Source: Ophiostoma sp. CBS 140.51 (Eukaryota > Ascomycota > Sordariomycetes > Ophiostomatales > Ophiostomataceae). From it: 64,000 bases of DNA. Positions within the stretch are counted from its first letter, which is position 1; each line of letters starts with the position of its first letter. A program made the translations under genes and the position numbers. Below the pieces are notes generated by a model. The model was not told the DNA's origin, did not search any database, and saw nothing but the letters and a program-made list of their open reading frames with translations. The stretch is taken from NCBI GenBank assembly GCA_029298735.1, contig JANSLP010000126.1, forward strand, positions 21,892 through 85,891, written 5' to 3'. Positions 11,194 to 22,509 of the stretch are shown here, piece after piece.

Positions 11194-14100
11194 GGCTCTC
11201 TCCCGACCCACACTTGCCACCACCATGTATTACACTAAACGCGGCTCGAGCCTAATTTAGCGGGCGACGGGACCGGCACTTGGCGTTTTTGTGGGGTAGA
11301 TCGTTCAGTCCTTGAACACAGACCTGGTTCCTGGATCGGCACTGCCTCATGAAACGTCAATCTCCGTGACCTGACTAAGTTGGAAAACGTGGCAAATGAG
11401 GAAAACGAAGGGACCTTACCATTTCTCTACACCAGGCACGCCAGTTCGTCACTATTCTTTTTTCTTCTTGTGCGCTTTCTTTGAAGCTTTTTTCTTTTTC
11501 TTTTTTAACCATTGCTTATTCTCTCTGCACCTTCTTGCATTTTCTCGTCATTTCCCCAGTTTTGATCTGTGTTTGATTCGATTCTCACTCCACTCCTGGC
11601 TGTATGGAGTTTGCAAAGACATCCGTGGGTACTCAAAGGCGTTGAGCATATTTCGTGTGCCTTTTCATCTTTGTTTACCGACGGGTTCGCCTGTCGTCAA
11701 AGTATGCTTGCAGCAATTTCTTTGCTGTAAGCATTGTATGGAGGAAAAGATGGATGTTGGAGAAAAAATGACAGTCTCGAGTTGTCCTTTTACAGAAACT
11801 TCATACATTTTCTCCGGCGGCAAAGATGGGGAGGGAGACTTGGGACATGGCGGTCTATTTGAATGAGCCATGCAATCGAGCTACCCCTCGTCAAAATTCC
11901 GCTCGAGAGGGATTTACAAGACATCTTTGCGTGGCTGATATCTGCAGGTAGCCTTCCTGCGTTCCAACCTTTAAGGGCATTGGCCGCTCTCCAGTCTTTT
12001 GCATTATCCTAACATTTAGTTTACCGTTTCATTTCTGTTGTTATCCCCCGGCATATCCTGGTGTCTTTAGTTAGTCCTCAAACTGTTTCATGCAAAAGAG
12101 AATAAGAAAAAAAATTGTCAAAAAAAAAAAAAGATAGAAGAGAAAACCCTTTTCGGTCCATCCTGCACCATTGTGGAGTAAGGAAAAGTGCACCGCCAAG
12201 AACTCTCTCCCATCTTGCCCATGATTTTCTTTTCCCTTTCTTACCTTTTACTTCTTACCATTTACTGTTTTCTTTTCTCAATTTCTGGCCCAAATTTTTA
12301 GATACTTACAATCAAATACTTTGCTGGCTAATGTGTAGTTCTTTCCGATGAAACTCATTTCTCGCCGCGTGCAGTCGTTTGTTCTTTGATACAAATGCAT
12401 CGATGCCCGAGAGCCCAATCTCGTCCGCTGCTGCACATGGACATATTATTGGCAGTCCTGCTTTTGTCTGCAGGAGGCTAGCCAATGGTGGAAAAAGCGA
12501 AAAAAAAAAGCGTTCCGGATAAGTGTCGGCTTCGGTAGAGGGTATGTGGGTGGAAGGATGAAAAGGGAGCAGAGTGAGTACCTTTTGTGATGATGTTTGG
12601 AAATTTCGAGAAGAATAAAAGGTAATATGCTCCGTCAGCATTCTCACCACCTTCTTTTTAACGGCTATTGTTGGCCGCCATTTTGTGCTTGCATTTGTTG
12701 GCTCCTTCGCAATCTTTGTGTCCGAGACTCCCTAGCAGCCCGGGGCGAGTGAGCGGGTATCCGAGTGGTCTCAATTGCCGGAGTTAGGATTTGAAGGGAG
12801 CTCGTAAACTGATGACCGCTTCATCTCTGTGTGTGGCACAAAAGGCCCTTCGTTGCAGATTTGTTGAGCATTTCCTGGATATCCGTTGGATGTTCGTTCT
12901 CGTCTGACTTGCCACACAATAGCTGCGCCTAGTGTGATTTGTAGCTTTGTGTCTAGTTGAAAGAGATTCGTGTGGGTTACTTCGTCCAGGTGTCCTTTTT
13001 CATCCTTCCGTTCTGGGTTTCGCAGCATAGGTTCGTCTGTCCCTTTTTGCCGTGCATCTCATCGATACACTTTCGTGATTTTCTTCTCTTGGTTCGAGAC
13101 CAGAGTGCCCATGAGAAAGTGATTTACCGCGACGAATTCCGTCGGAAGGCGCACCGCTTTGTTGTCGAAATGTAGTCCATAGGCTGCGTGATCTGTGTAA
13201 CTGTCGGCCAGAATGTGATGTTTCTAAGCATGTCTGGTGATAGCGGGCGGGTAAGGGATGAGCCGAAAAGTGCCGAAAAGGTTTTGAAAAGGGAAGAATC
13301 GAAGGAGAGCGGGATGGGGGTAGGGAAGGAGCAAAGCATGAAAAATACATGACGGTCCAGAGGAAAGAAAAAAGAGAGAGAAAAGTAACAAGACATGAAG
13401 TGATCAAGAAGTTTTAGTCAGGAGAAAAAACCTGTTATCATGAGAGACGCCTGGAATCTCTTATGACATCAGGGCAAGGGTGCAAAAAGAACACACAGGA
13501 GGAAAGGCCTGTTTTACCAGACTTGTTTTCTGCTACCAATGCACGTACAACATGGATACGCCCCACTCTCCGGATCGAGCCGCCCGCTCCAGGGTGTGAG
13601 TACCTGAATTGAACTTGGCTTGCCTGTATGGTTTTCATTATTTTTGAGCATGAGCAATGACGAAAAGAATAATAACAATGAAAGCCACAACGAAGCAAGA
13701 TGGCACAAAAAGAAAAGTAAACAATTACCGTGCTGATATTATCACATTCGTAACTCTGCGTCTTCATGGGAGACAGAAATATTAGTCAAAAGGAAACAAA
13801 AAACCCCTATCTGAGTCATTTTCTATGCCTGGCTGTTGGGGGTCTTGGTGAGGGAAATGAGTGGCCTTCGTGGCGGGAGTGTGGCGGAGCGGCAGAGGGC
13901 TCGAAAACTTCAACGCTTTCCGGCGCAGCCCTCTCGCCCAGGCCGAGAATCGGGCTCTCCGATAGTTACAGCCAGTACTGCAATTATGCCGTATGAAAGT
14001 AGGGGAAAGGAACGATAATAGAATACTTTCGAAGAAAACGGTGTGCCTCAGCTGCGACAATGACTGTTTTTAGCTGTACGGAGTAAGCTGAAAAGGTTCT

Positions 14101-16965
14101 TTCCGGCAAATCATATGGCTGGTTGCAGTCCTTGGTGATCCGGCGATGACCCCCGAGATGGATAGTTCGGTGTCATTTACTCGTAAGTGTGGCCGTCATA
14201 AGCGAGAATGGATAGAAAGAAGTCACCGGTGTAGATGTTTATGGCTGAAAGAAGATCGTATTCGAAATGGGCATAAAACGAATTAAATGAAAAGCTCGGG
14301 CTCCACAAATGAGATGAGAGTGTCCCATCGCAGATGGCTCTCGAAAGCCTGTCAGGGGCAATGTTGATTCGAGACGAGAATAAATAAAGTTGAAAAGGAG
14401 GTGGGGATCGACTGCATTTTATACAACAGTGGCAATGCTTACCAATGTTACCTGTTGAATTTTGCGTCAGTCAACCTACGAAGTGCCAGTATCATATATC
14501 CAAGAGGACGTCATTCAACAACCTGTTTTTTTTTTCTGAGGTGATGATGAAGGTGCTCAAGGTAGTTGCCTACACTCATTCACTCAACTCCTTCGAGCAA
14601 ACGTGAAAACCAGCTTGCGTGTACAGCACACATTCCCTACGTCTGCCTTTTTTTATCTTCATTTCTTTTTTCTTTCTTTTTTTTAATATATTTCTTTTGT
14701 TTATGTTTTAGTGGCGCCTCGCCCTACTTTGAGACTCTATTTCTATCCAAAGATCCACGACGAGGCTGCATTTAGCACCAGGATACGAAAATCACTCCAC
14801 ACGTGCCTTGTGCCTTTTTTAACCACTTGACTGGTAAGAAGGTCGCGAGATTGTTGGATTCCAAGAAGGATATGTCTGATGTTTGGGGCAATCCTCTCCA
14901 TGAAGATGTCGCCCAATGCAGGACTTACAGTGGGCAGTAATTACCACTGCATGAAACAAAACGATGGGTGATCGCACAGGTGATAGCTTCAAGATTGATC
15001 ATTCACAGGTGGCAGCCACAGCTAATTGAATTAGAATCCCCATGACCACAGAAAAGTAATGTCTGCCAAAAATATACGAATAATAGAGACGAATACGTTG
15101 TACGTTGGTAGGAGATCGCCTGGCCCTTTTGGTATTGCAAAAAAAAGCACTTTTGACTGGTCAGAGATGGCAGTCCGGATGCAAGTAACGTCGGTTCAGG
15201 ATGTGCTTGCCCCCCCTCTCTCCTCCTCCATCGCCCCTTTCCATACCCGCAAGACATAAGCACTACGAAGTACTGCCACTTCAAATGTACTCGCCCCATA
15301 CTTAGTACGCCCGTTTTTTTCTCAGGGTGGCCTTCCGTTTTCTCAATGCACTCCGTTTTTCAATCATAACCTACCGTTTTTCTTTCCCCAAGGCCCCTGC
15401 TCCTTACCCACCTCGATGGACGTCAACCGGATACAAAGAGCTCGTAAATGCCTTTCCACCATTCCGCGCCATGTATACGCCTTCTCGCCCCCCCTGTCCC
15501 ACCACTTCGGTAGAGGCTCATCAGCTCGATGCCTTTCGCCAACGCCAACGAGTCACATATGCCCTGTCAAGCGGTGTGTCTCGCACTGGACGCCTTATGG
15601 ACGCCTTTTTTACCATTTTCTGCCTATAATATGTCATCCTTTTCCCGTTTTAGACCCTCCCAGCTGTTCTCGTGATGAGTGTGGCCCTTGTTGTATCCTG
15701 ACGGGTCATACTCGGGCGCCTTATTGTGCAAAGACAACGAGATTGCCGATGGCCGGCTGTGTGTGGATGTACATGTACTGTATGGACATGCCTTTTCTGC
15801 TGGATGTCGAACAACAGGGCTAGGCAGAAAGGCAAAGGCATCCAGGGGCGCTGAACATAATCACCATTTTGTCTTCCTAATGGAGATATAAATCCGTTCC
15901 TCGCCTTGTCATGAGCTCTGATGCCCATTGTTTCACTTTTGCTTGCCCGATCACATAAGTGCACCACCTGTGCACCGCCTTGTCATCATTGTTGTTTCTT
16001 TATTCTAGTGTTGGGCGCCTATGAATTTTGGTGGCTTTTTTCTAAATATTTTTGCTCGTTTTTATTTACTTTGTCATGTTACTCTCTAGCACCTCTTCTC
16101 CATCCTCGTTTTAGGCTTTCTACGGTCTAATGGCGATATTGGAAGAAAGTTCTGTTTTCTTCTTCTTCTTCTTTTTTCTGTGTCCCTCTTTATTTCTGGC
16201 ATGTGTTTTTATCATGTTCTTATTCTTTCACAATGATTTCCTTTGTGACACTTTCTCTCCTCTTTTTTTGTCCTAACTCGTTCTGCTACCACCCCGGCGT
16301 GCCTGTCCCGCAACTTCAACTGGTTTCCTCTATTGCGTCTCTTGCTTTTTTAATTTTCTTTCCACCTCCGCCTCATTCCAGACGTCTGTTTGCGTAAAAA
16401 AAATCTGCACCCTCGGACAGTACGTCCGACTTCAACCGTCTTCTCGTGCTTCTTGTTGGCCTTCAAGAGCGTTGCATGCAGGAAAAATGGGCTCATGCCT
16501 GTAGAGAAGCGGTCAAGAATTTTTGTTACTTCTCTTACTACTTTTTTACCATTTTAAAATTTTCTCCTGTGTGTGCGTGCGTGTGTATGCATGAACGTAT
16601 TTTCCGTATTTAGTAAGTTTATTTTTAGGATGGTACACCTCACAGCCCACAAGGCCGTCCATTTATGGTGTGTCCAGTGCCAAATGATTATTGACGATAA
16701 AATCAAGGTGAACAAAATCGTGGTTTGGGAAAGCACAAATTGAGCCACTCGCGGTGTGTTGTGTTAGGGTTTTCGATCTGCCAAAAGACCGGCGGTAAAA
16801 GTCACCGCCCTCAAGCATGACAAGGATTAGATGCCCGAGTTGCAAAGCTGCAAAAGGCTCAATTTATCCCCAAGATACATTTTTGCACTTTGGTTGTCTA
16901 TTATATCTCTTATTTTATCACATTATTTTTACTTATTTAATTTCTTTCTCTCCTAATATTGGCAG
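11194..16965. other. Long region without a convincing gene
   Basis: These 5.8 kb contain many T-rich runs (for example 11460-11520, 12110-12135 as A-run, 14640-14710, 16140-16290) and only weak frames. The best is a minus-strand ATG frame at 12771-13028 encoding 85 hydrophilic residues with no known motif. At 13877-13965 there is a tRNA-like A-box without a matching B-box. An isolated minus-strand exon-like stretch (ATG at about 15004, donor GTAAGT at about 14930) was seen but finds no convincing partner exon. Transposon ends, rRNA and CRISPR arrays were not seen. Confidence 0.45.
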
Positions 16966-17241
16966 TTCAAACAAATAGAACCATTCTACTATTCCTCATG
17001 CATGTGTGTTCAGGCTCGATGCATCCGCCGCTTTGAGTTGGGCCGCGATATGAAATATCATTTTGCAAAATATTGTGACGAGGCAAGCGAGGCAAGCGCT
17101 TCAACAGCGAACGTGCTGGCTAGTTTTGTTTGTGAACGACAACTTCTCGTCACCATACACCTCAAAGTACATGTTTACGTGTTCGGAGAGTTTTATGTTT
17201 CACAGTTTCAGCTTTATCATCCCCTTGATTTGATCACATAA
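16966..17241 (+). CDS. Candidate terminal exon with a C2HC zinc-finger-like motif
   Basis: A good 3' splice site (pyrimidine tract, CTAAT branch, GGCAG ending at 16965) is followed by 91 open codons ending in TAA at 17239-17241. Near the start is C-x4-C-x3-F-x5-M-x2-H-x4-C, beginning at the ATG-Cys at 17002-17007. This resembles a C2H2/C2HC DNA-binding finger, including an RRFELGRDMKYH core. The downstream 55 residues are hydrophobic and of unknown kind. No upstream exon in matching phase was identified, so this may be the last exon of a gene I cannot complete, a frame starting at ATG 17002, or a relic. Confidence 0.3.
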   Translation, partial: FKQIEPFYYSSCMCVQARCIRRFELGRDMKYHFAKYCDEASEASASTANVLASFVCERQLLVTIHLKVHVYVFGEFYVSQFQLYHPLDLIT

Positions 17242-19613
17242 AAAAGTCTTCACAAACAAGATGAATTGGATTTTTTTATGGAGGCGCAGTTGTCGTTCCA
17301 TGCTCGCTTACGCTATGATTCGCTGAGAGAAATATTTTGCCATTTGCTATTCTCGATAACGGGAAATTGACGCCTCTGTGTATTCTCGCTTTTTGGCTGT
17401 GAAGTCAATACCGCAACGTGAGACCGGACAGGCCAAACTGTTCTTGCATCCTTCCGTTTTGGTGGTCACAGTAGGCAACAGTGTGGGGGGATCTGAAGGT
17501 TTAATGACGAGAGAACTACCGTTTCCGGTGCAATTCTTCACGGTGCATCCTTGTTCACCACCAGAGTCAAAATAAATATGTGCACGCTCCGAGGGCCGTG
17601 AAATGAGCATCGACGAGGATATGCCTTGGGGGGGAGGATTAAGATGATACCATGGAAGGTGGAAATGTGGCGGCTGTGGGGATTGCTGACTATGACATTT
17701 GAAGCCAAACGCAGGCGGCAGGCAGCGATGCACGTTGGGGCACATGGTGTACTCATAGCCCGTTCACGACGGACTCACCGGCGTGTTGCCCGGCATGTGT
17801 TTCTCATGAACGCCCGAAAAAGGCGCCAACGAACATTCTTGAACAGCATGATGATGTAGGATTTGACACGACGCCATTTGGCCTTGTAGGCACCGAGATG
17901 GGCATTAAGACAAAGCCTTTCCACGCGTCTTCGAACATATGATTGCATCCCGTGTGGCGAAAACTTTAAATTTTGTCGGGAAAGGGCTGGAGAACGGTTG
18001 AACAGGAGATGGTGCTCTGGGCAGCCTGTTTAAACTGTCAAGGAAGGCTGTTCCAGATCTAGAAATCATCATGGAGATGCCATTTACTGATCGTGAGAAC
18101 CACTTGCCCGTGTAGAATCGTTCTAGACTGTCGTGATGGGCCAGCCAATTGCAACGAAGCAATATTTCACCCCTATCGCAGTTGCCGCCGTCGAAAAACG
18201 TGACGGATGTGTCTTCGAGCATATTCCTTCGGAGGATGCCATCCGCAGGCATCTGCTTCTTTGGCCAAGCCTTGTCCGTCCGTTTGCAAAAAGATAGGGC
18301 AACCTATCAGGATTCACAGTCGAGTTCATCTTGGTGGGAAGCTCCGCCAAGACAGGGTCGACAGGGTACCATTCCGACGGTTGAGACAGGGAAGGATGAA
18401 TTGATGGCGATTCATGTCAACGGGCCCAAAAAGGCGGCCACTAATAGAAGTCCAGGCGTCCAACCCACATTCATCTCCTCTTCGAGTTAACCCCTCGCTA
18501 ATCGACCGTCGAAAATCAAGTCCCGAACTTCTCAGGCGTCCCGAGGAGCCGGAGAGTCGATGAAGTCTATGTATCCCGTCTCCGACTACTCTCGGGTTTT
18601 GTTCAGAAGAACGAAAGCATTACTCAGTAGATTTAGAGCGCAACAAGATGATTATACCCCGTTCGCCGTTGGCATTTGAATGACGACTAAAAATAAAGAA
18701 ACTGTCGTCAGCAACCCCAGCCTTTGTCTGTCTTGTCCAGGGCGCAAGAAGGCTGTGGGGTTTTCTGACGCCTGTTTGGCGCCCGGTCAGTTTTCTTGCC
18801 GGTCCCAGACGCCTTCAATCAATCTCTCTGGAAAACCCAGATGGTCTTAACCAAGCCGCGGAAGGTGCCTTGACTGCCCCGACCGAACTGGTGCCCAAAC
18901 AATATCCCAGTCGAAGAAAATTTGAGGCTGATAGGAGCAAGGATACGTAAAGGTGTGTGCCTTAAAGCTCAGCCTTGCGCTTTCTATTTCCCTTTCGTTT
19001 TTGTTCTCGATTGCCGAGCGAGTCTCCTTTATGAGAAACGGGAAGTTTCCGTTACAGTACGGCTAGCGAGTGCTACAACGCCTAGGTCCGTGCCAAATAA
19101 AAACAGGCGACAGACTAAAGGCGAGAATGGGAGGTGAAACGGTGGGACAAAATAGGCAAAATGTCCTTCGGTGAGCATGTGAAACTTTTTCATCTCAAAA
19201 AAGGCGTCAAGGCAGCAGACAATAAGAATCTGAACTCACTTGAGAATGCGGTGATATTAACCGAGATGCGATGTCGTTAAATAACCGAAAATAGTAAACG
19301 AAAATAGACAAGGCTCAAAAAAGTGCACTTTCGGTAAATATTTTTGTGTGCAACTGAGCAGCCTTCCTCGGTGCATTTCCCTGGTGCGACTTGTTATTGT
19401 GAATGGAAGAGATGTATGATACTATGAAGATCAAAATACAACAAACAAAAAGAAAATATGCTGCTTAAAATAATGGTTGAAGCCAGGCAAGAAAGAAACA
19501 AAAAAAAAAGTACACGACGGTGAGCTTTCCGTTTTTTACAAATTGACAGCAAACGGGCAAAAGGTGGTACTCTCACAAAGTAAATTAGAGCCTTATTTTT
19601 CATAAAGCAAGAC
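17242..19613. other. Region with unassigned minus-strand ORFs
   Basis: Two minus-strand ATG frames, 17347-17745 (132 codons with scattered Cys) and 17905-18252 (115 codons), have balanced base composition and no stop, but I recognise no domain. The second overlaps other frames of similar length in both directions, which lowers its weight. Both could be decayed coding sequence. Nothing else is supported. Confidence 0.35.
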
Positions 19614-19738
19614 GGTAAGATGGCCGAGCGGTCTAAGGCGCTAGCTTCAGGTTCTAGAAGAGAATTTCCGGATTCGAATCGAACAACATGAACATGCTAG
19701 TCTCGCAAGAGGCGTGGGTTCGAATCCCACTCTTATCA
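19614..19738 (+). tRNA. tRNA-Leu(CAG), with 43-base intron
   Basis: The acceptor stem GGTAAGA (19614-19620) pairs with TCTTATC (19731-19737), followed by discriminator A at 19738. The D-arm contains the A-box TGGCCGAGCGG. The anticodon CAG is at 19648-19650 within loop TTCAGG|T. An intron of 43 bases (19652-19694) separates position 37 from position 38, and the stem re-forms with GCTAG. A long variable arm (TCTCGCAAGAGGC) and the T-arm with B-box GGTTCGAATCC (19717-19727) complete a type II leucine tRNA. It reads CUG codons. The intron itself contains GATTCGAATC, a near copy of the B-box. Confidence 0.96.
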
Positions 19739-19739
19739 G

Positions 19740-19787
19740 TTTTTTTTGTTTTTTTTTGTTTTTTTTTGTTTCTTTTTTTCTTTTTCC
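19740..19787 (+). terminator. RNA polymerase III terminator T-run
   Basis: Runs of 8 to 9 T separated by single G or C bases begin two bases after the tRNA-Leu gene. T-runs of four or more end RNA polymerase III transcription, so this is ample termination signal. The near-perfect 10-base periodicity of the first three runs makes it a short tandem repeat as well. Confidence 0.9.
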
Positions 19788-22509
19788 TGGTCCAAAAGGA
19801 CAGCTTAATGTTTGCAACCTTTCGTCTCCTGTTTTATTGTTTGTCTTTAGTTTTTTCTCTTTATCAGTGAGAAAATGGGAAAAGTGAGCGGGGGCATTGT
19901 ACTGGTTCCATATTGGCAGTTCATTGCCACACCGTTCGCTGCAGTCGCATTTCTGCACTTTCGCAGAGCCTCCTTTTTGACTCGTCAGCCTCGCGACAAC
20001 CGGTTTTCTGTAAGAGGACGACTTCAAACGACAAAACTAAAGACAGAGAAAAATAAATCTCACGGAACACAGCATAACAGACTATGCCACATTCAGAGAA
20101 CTATACGATTGTCCCGGCTGTGAATAAAACGGACATTTGCTGCGCTCTCTCCCAATTCCCTCCAGTGTTTTAGCCCGTTCGGGCCTCTTCGGGCCTGCTG
20201 CAGCGGCCAAGTGGTGGCCGCCACTGATGCAGGCTGGGGAGGAAAAAGCAATTCTTCGGGAAGTCCTCGTATGGTACCAAACATGTTCACCCTATAATAG
20301 GAATGTACCCAACCCGGTGTGGGGGCTGTCGACGGAGATGGATGCATGGACCCTGGTCTGACGTGTCGGAGACCGATCGTGCATGTCATGAACTTTCATC
20401 TGAACTTCAGTCTCAAGAACACATACATCTTCGAGCGTGTAGTAAGCTAAACGAGAGATGAGGTTTTGAGAGGTTAATCAAAAAAGGGTGGTGACCGAGA
20501 TTGGTCGCAGAATATCTAATCGAGTTTTGGATTACTGTCTGCTTGCGACACATTTCTCGGCCGAGAGAACGGAGGGCGGGCGTTTTTACAGCCGACTTTT
20601 CCGGATGCCAAGGTGTTATTTATCTGATTCTCCAACGGGTTCAGCTTCTCTGCACAAAATACTTGATTTTCTGTCTTGCATATGCTCCCTGAAAACAGAT
20701 TCAATATTTCATGCAAGATGGCAGCCATGGCACCAGCAGGGGGGGGTGGGATGTGGTAAGCATAGTGAGGTGAATGTGGGAAGAACAGTAGCGGCTGAAA
20801 TGTACGGAGGGAGGGGGGTTCAAAAAATGAGAGCGACGCAGAAAGTTGGGGGCCGGCGGTTAACTCGTGTGTTATTAAATTTCATGGCATGCACGAAACT
20901 TGGGGATCCCAACGCATCTGCGTCGAGAGATTGTCGGCATCCTCTTGGAACCCCGGACTTGGCCTTTTGTCATGAATATCAATTGCTAATTGTGTTCTCC
21001 TTCTCCTCCTACTTACCGATGAGAACATGCATGCTTACCGTACAAGTAAACGCATACAAATTCTCTGCTTCATCCAATGTTTTCTTCTAAACCTTACTGT
21101 ATTATCCGCTGGTCCCCAATCTTCCCTCATTTCGTCCATGATGTCTCACTTAATTCCAGCCCTCTTCCCCTTCTTCGCCCCTCCTCGCTCTTTGCCCCCT
21201 CAATTGCAAGAATGTGAGCAAGAATACGAAATCTTTTGTCATGCAACTGTCGATATAATAGGGAAAGCGGAAGATTAACCAAAAATAAAATATGCGCGAT
21301 GGATCAAAGAAGGAAAGAACAAGGAGGCATGCTTTCCATGTTCTGCAACCACACCTTTGTACAGCAGCATCCGCAAAGCAACACCAGCACAAAAAGCTAC
21401 CGCCTTGGTACTTCCATAGTACTTGATAAGAATCCGTGGATATAGATGGTACATTTTCTCAGTCTTTTCTGTGTCTCCTCGTTTCCTGTTATGGGTACCG
21501 TCACTGAGACGTTTCATTCTTTGGGACAACTAACAGCCATGTTCTGTCTCGAACTACACGCATGCTCGCACCCATATACTGGATTACAGACGTCCAATTA
21601 TTAGTACAAAAAGTTTAAAAGGGGCCACGGTGGTTCTCAGGCAGCTTTGCCCTGTTTCCTGGTTGCTTTGCTCGTCTGGTATTGATTTGACGACTTCAAC
21701 CGACGCACTCTTTGACCAGGACAATAGTTCATATTAACAGCGCCCATTAGACACTACGTAGTACCTGCCAATCACTCACAAAGTAGGTCTGTTACTGCCC
21801 CGGACGTCAAAACGATTGGTTATGGGAGGCGTACACAGAAAAGGTAGCAGACGACGTTGGAGACGTCCCCGCCACGGCGGTTTCGCACTACGGGCCGGCC
21901 CGTCGATCCTTCCCTCCGAGAACCACCAAATCGATCTCCCTTCTTGGGAAGCTACGAGCCACATCTTTTTCACAGATCAAATTTGGTTCGTGTACAATAT
22001 GCAAGATCGTGACGTTGGTCAATTCTGGGGAAATAAGAAAAAAAAAAGACGGGCTGAAAAGGTTTGTTTGGTGACTCCACTGTACACCGAGGTGAATGAA
22101 AAGCACGAATTACACTGAGGGTCTTCACGGTGGGTAAAAAGGGAATAAGATGAAGAAAAAACGGCAGACAACTGTCTTGATTTCCCCCGCTATTTTCTTC
22201 TTTGCAATCATCAAAAATATTGGAGAAAAGGTATGGAAGTTGATTTTTCGAGAGACAAAAAAAACCAAGAAAACAAAATCAAATAAAACCCACCGCCGAA
22301 GTGCCTGCGGATCAGTCTATGAATACTAAAAAAAGGAGGGAGAAAATGAGAGAAAAAATCCACGCTGGGAAATTACAGATGATACAAAAGGAAAATCAAA
22401 GAGAGAAGAAGAGGGGGAAATGACGAGAAGAAACCCATCCAGTACTCCCCACCGCTTCCTTCATCAAAACTATGGCATGCTTTTTGATGCCCACCCACCC
22501 ACCCATACG
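19788..22509. other. Intergenic region with one small secreted-like ORF
   Basis: No secure gene. The only ORF worth naming is 21027-21278 (listed separately). A frame at 20488-21090 has 200 open codons but starts with GTG and its protein is not recognisable. The last 350 bases are A-rich and probably include the 3' region of the minus-strand Est1/SMG-like gene. Confidence 0.4.
21027..21278 (+). CDS. Candidate small secreted-type ORF, 83 aa
   Basis: ATG at 21027 opens 83 codons ending TAA. After a basic start the protein has a hydrophobic stretch (about residues 12-27, ILCFIQCFLLNLTVLS) followed by SAG, a possible signal-peptidase site. The remainder is proline-rich with two Cys near the C-terminus in an ECEQEYEIFC context. 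It is single-exon, unrecognised and in a gene-poor region. Length alone is compatible with chance. Confidence 0.2.
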   Translation: MHAYRTSKRIQILCFIQCFLLNLTVLSAGPQSSLISSMMSHLIPALFPFFAPPRSLPPQLQECEQEYEIFCHATVDIIGKAED

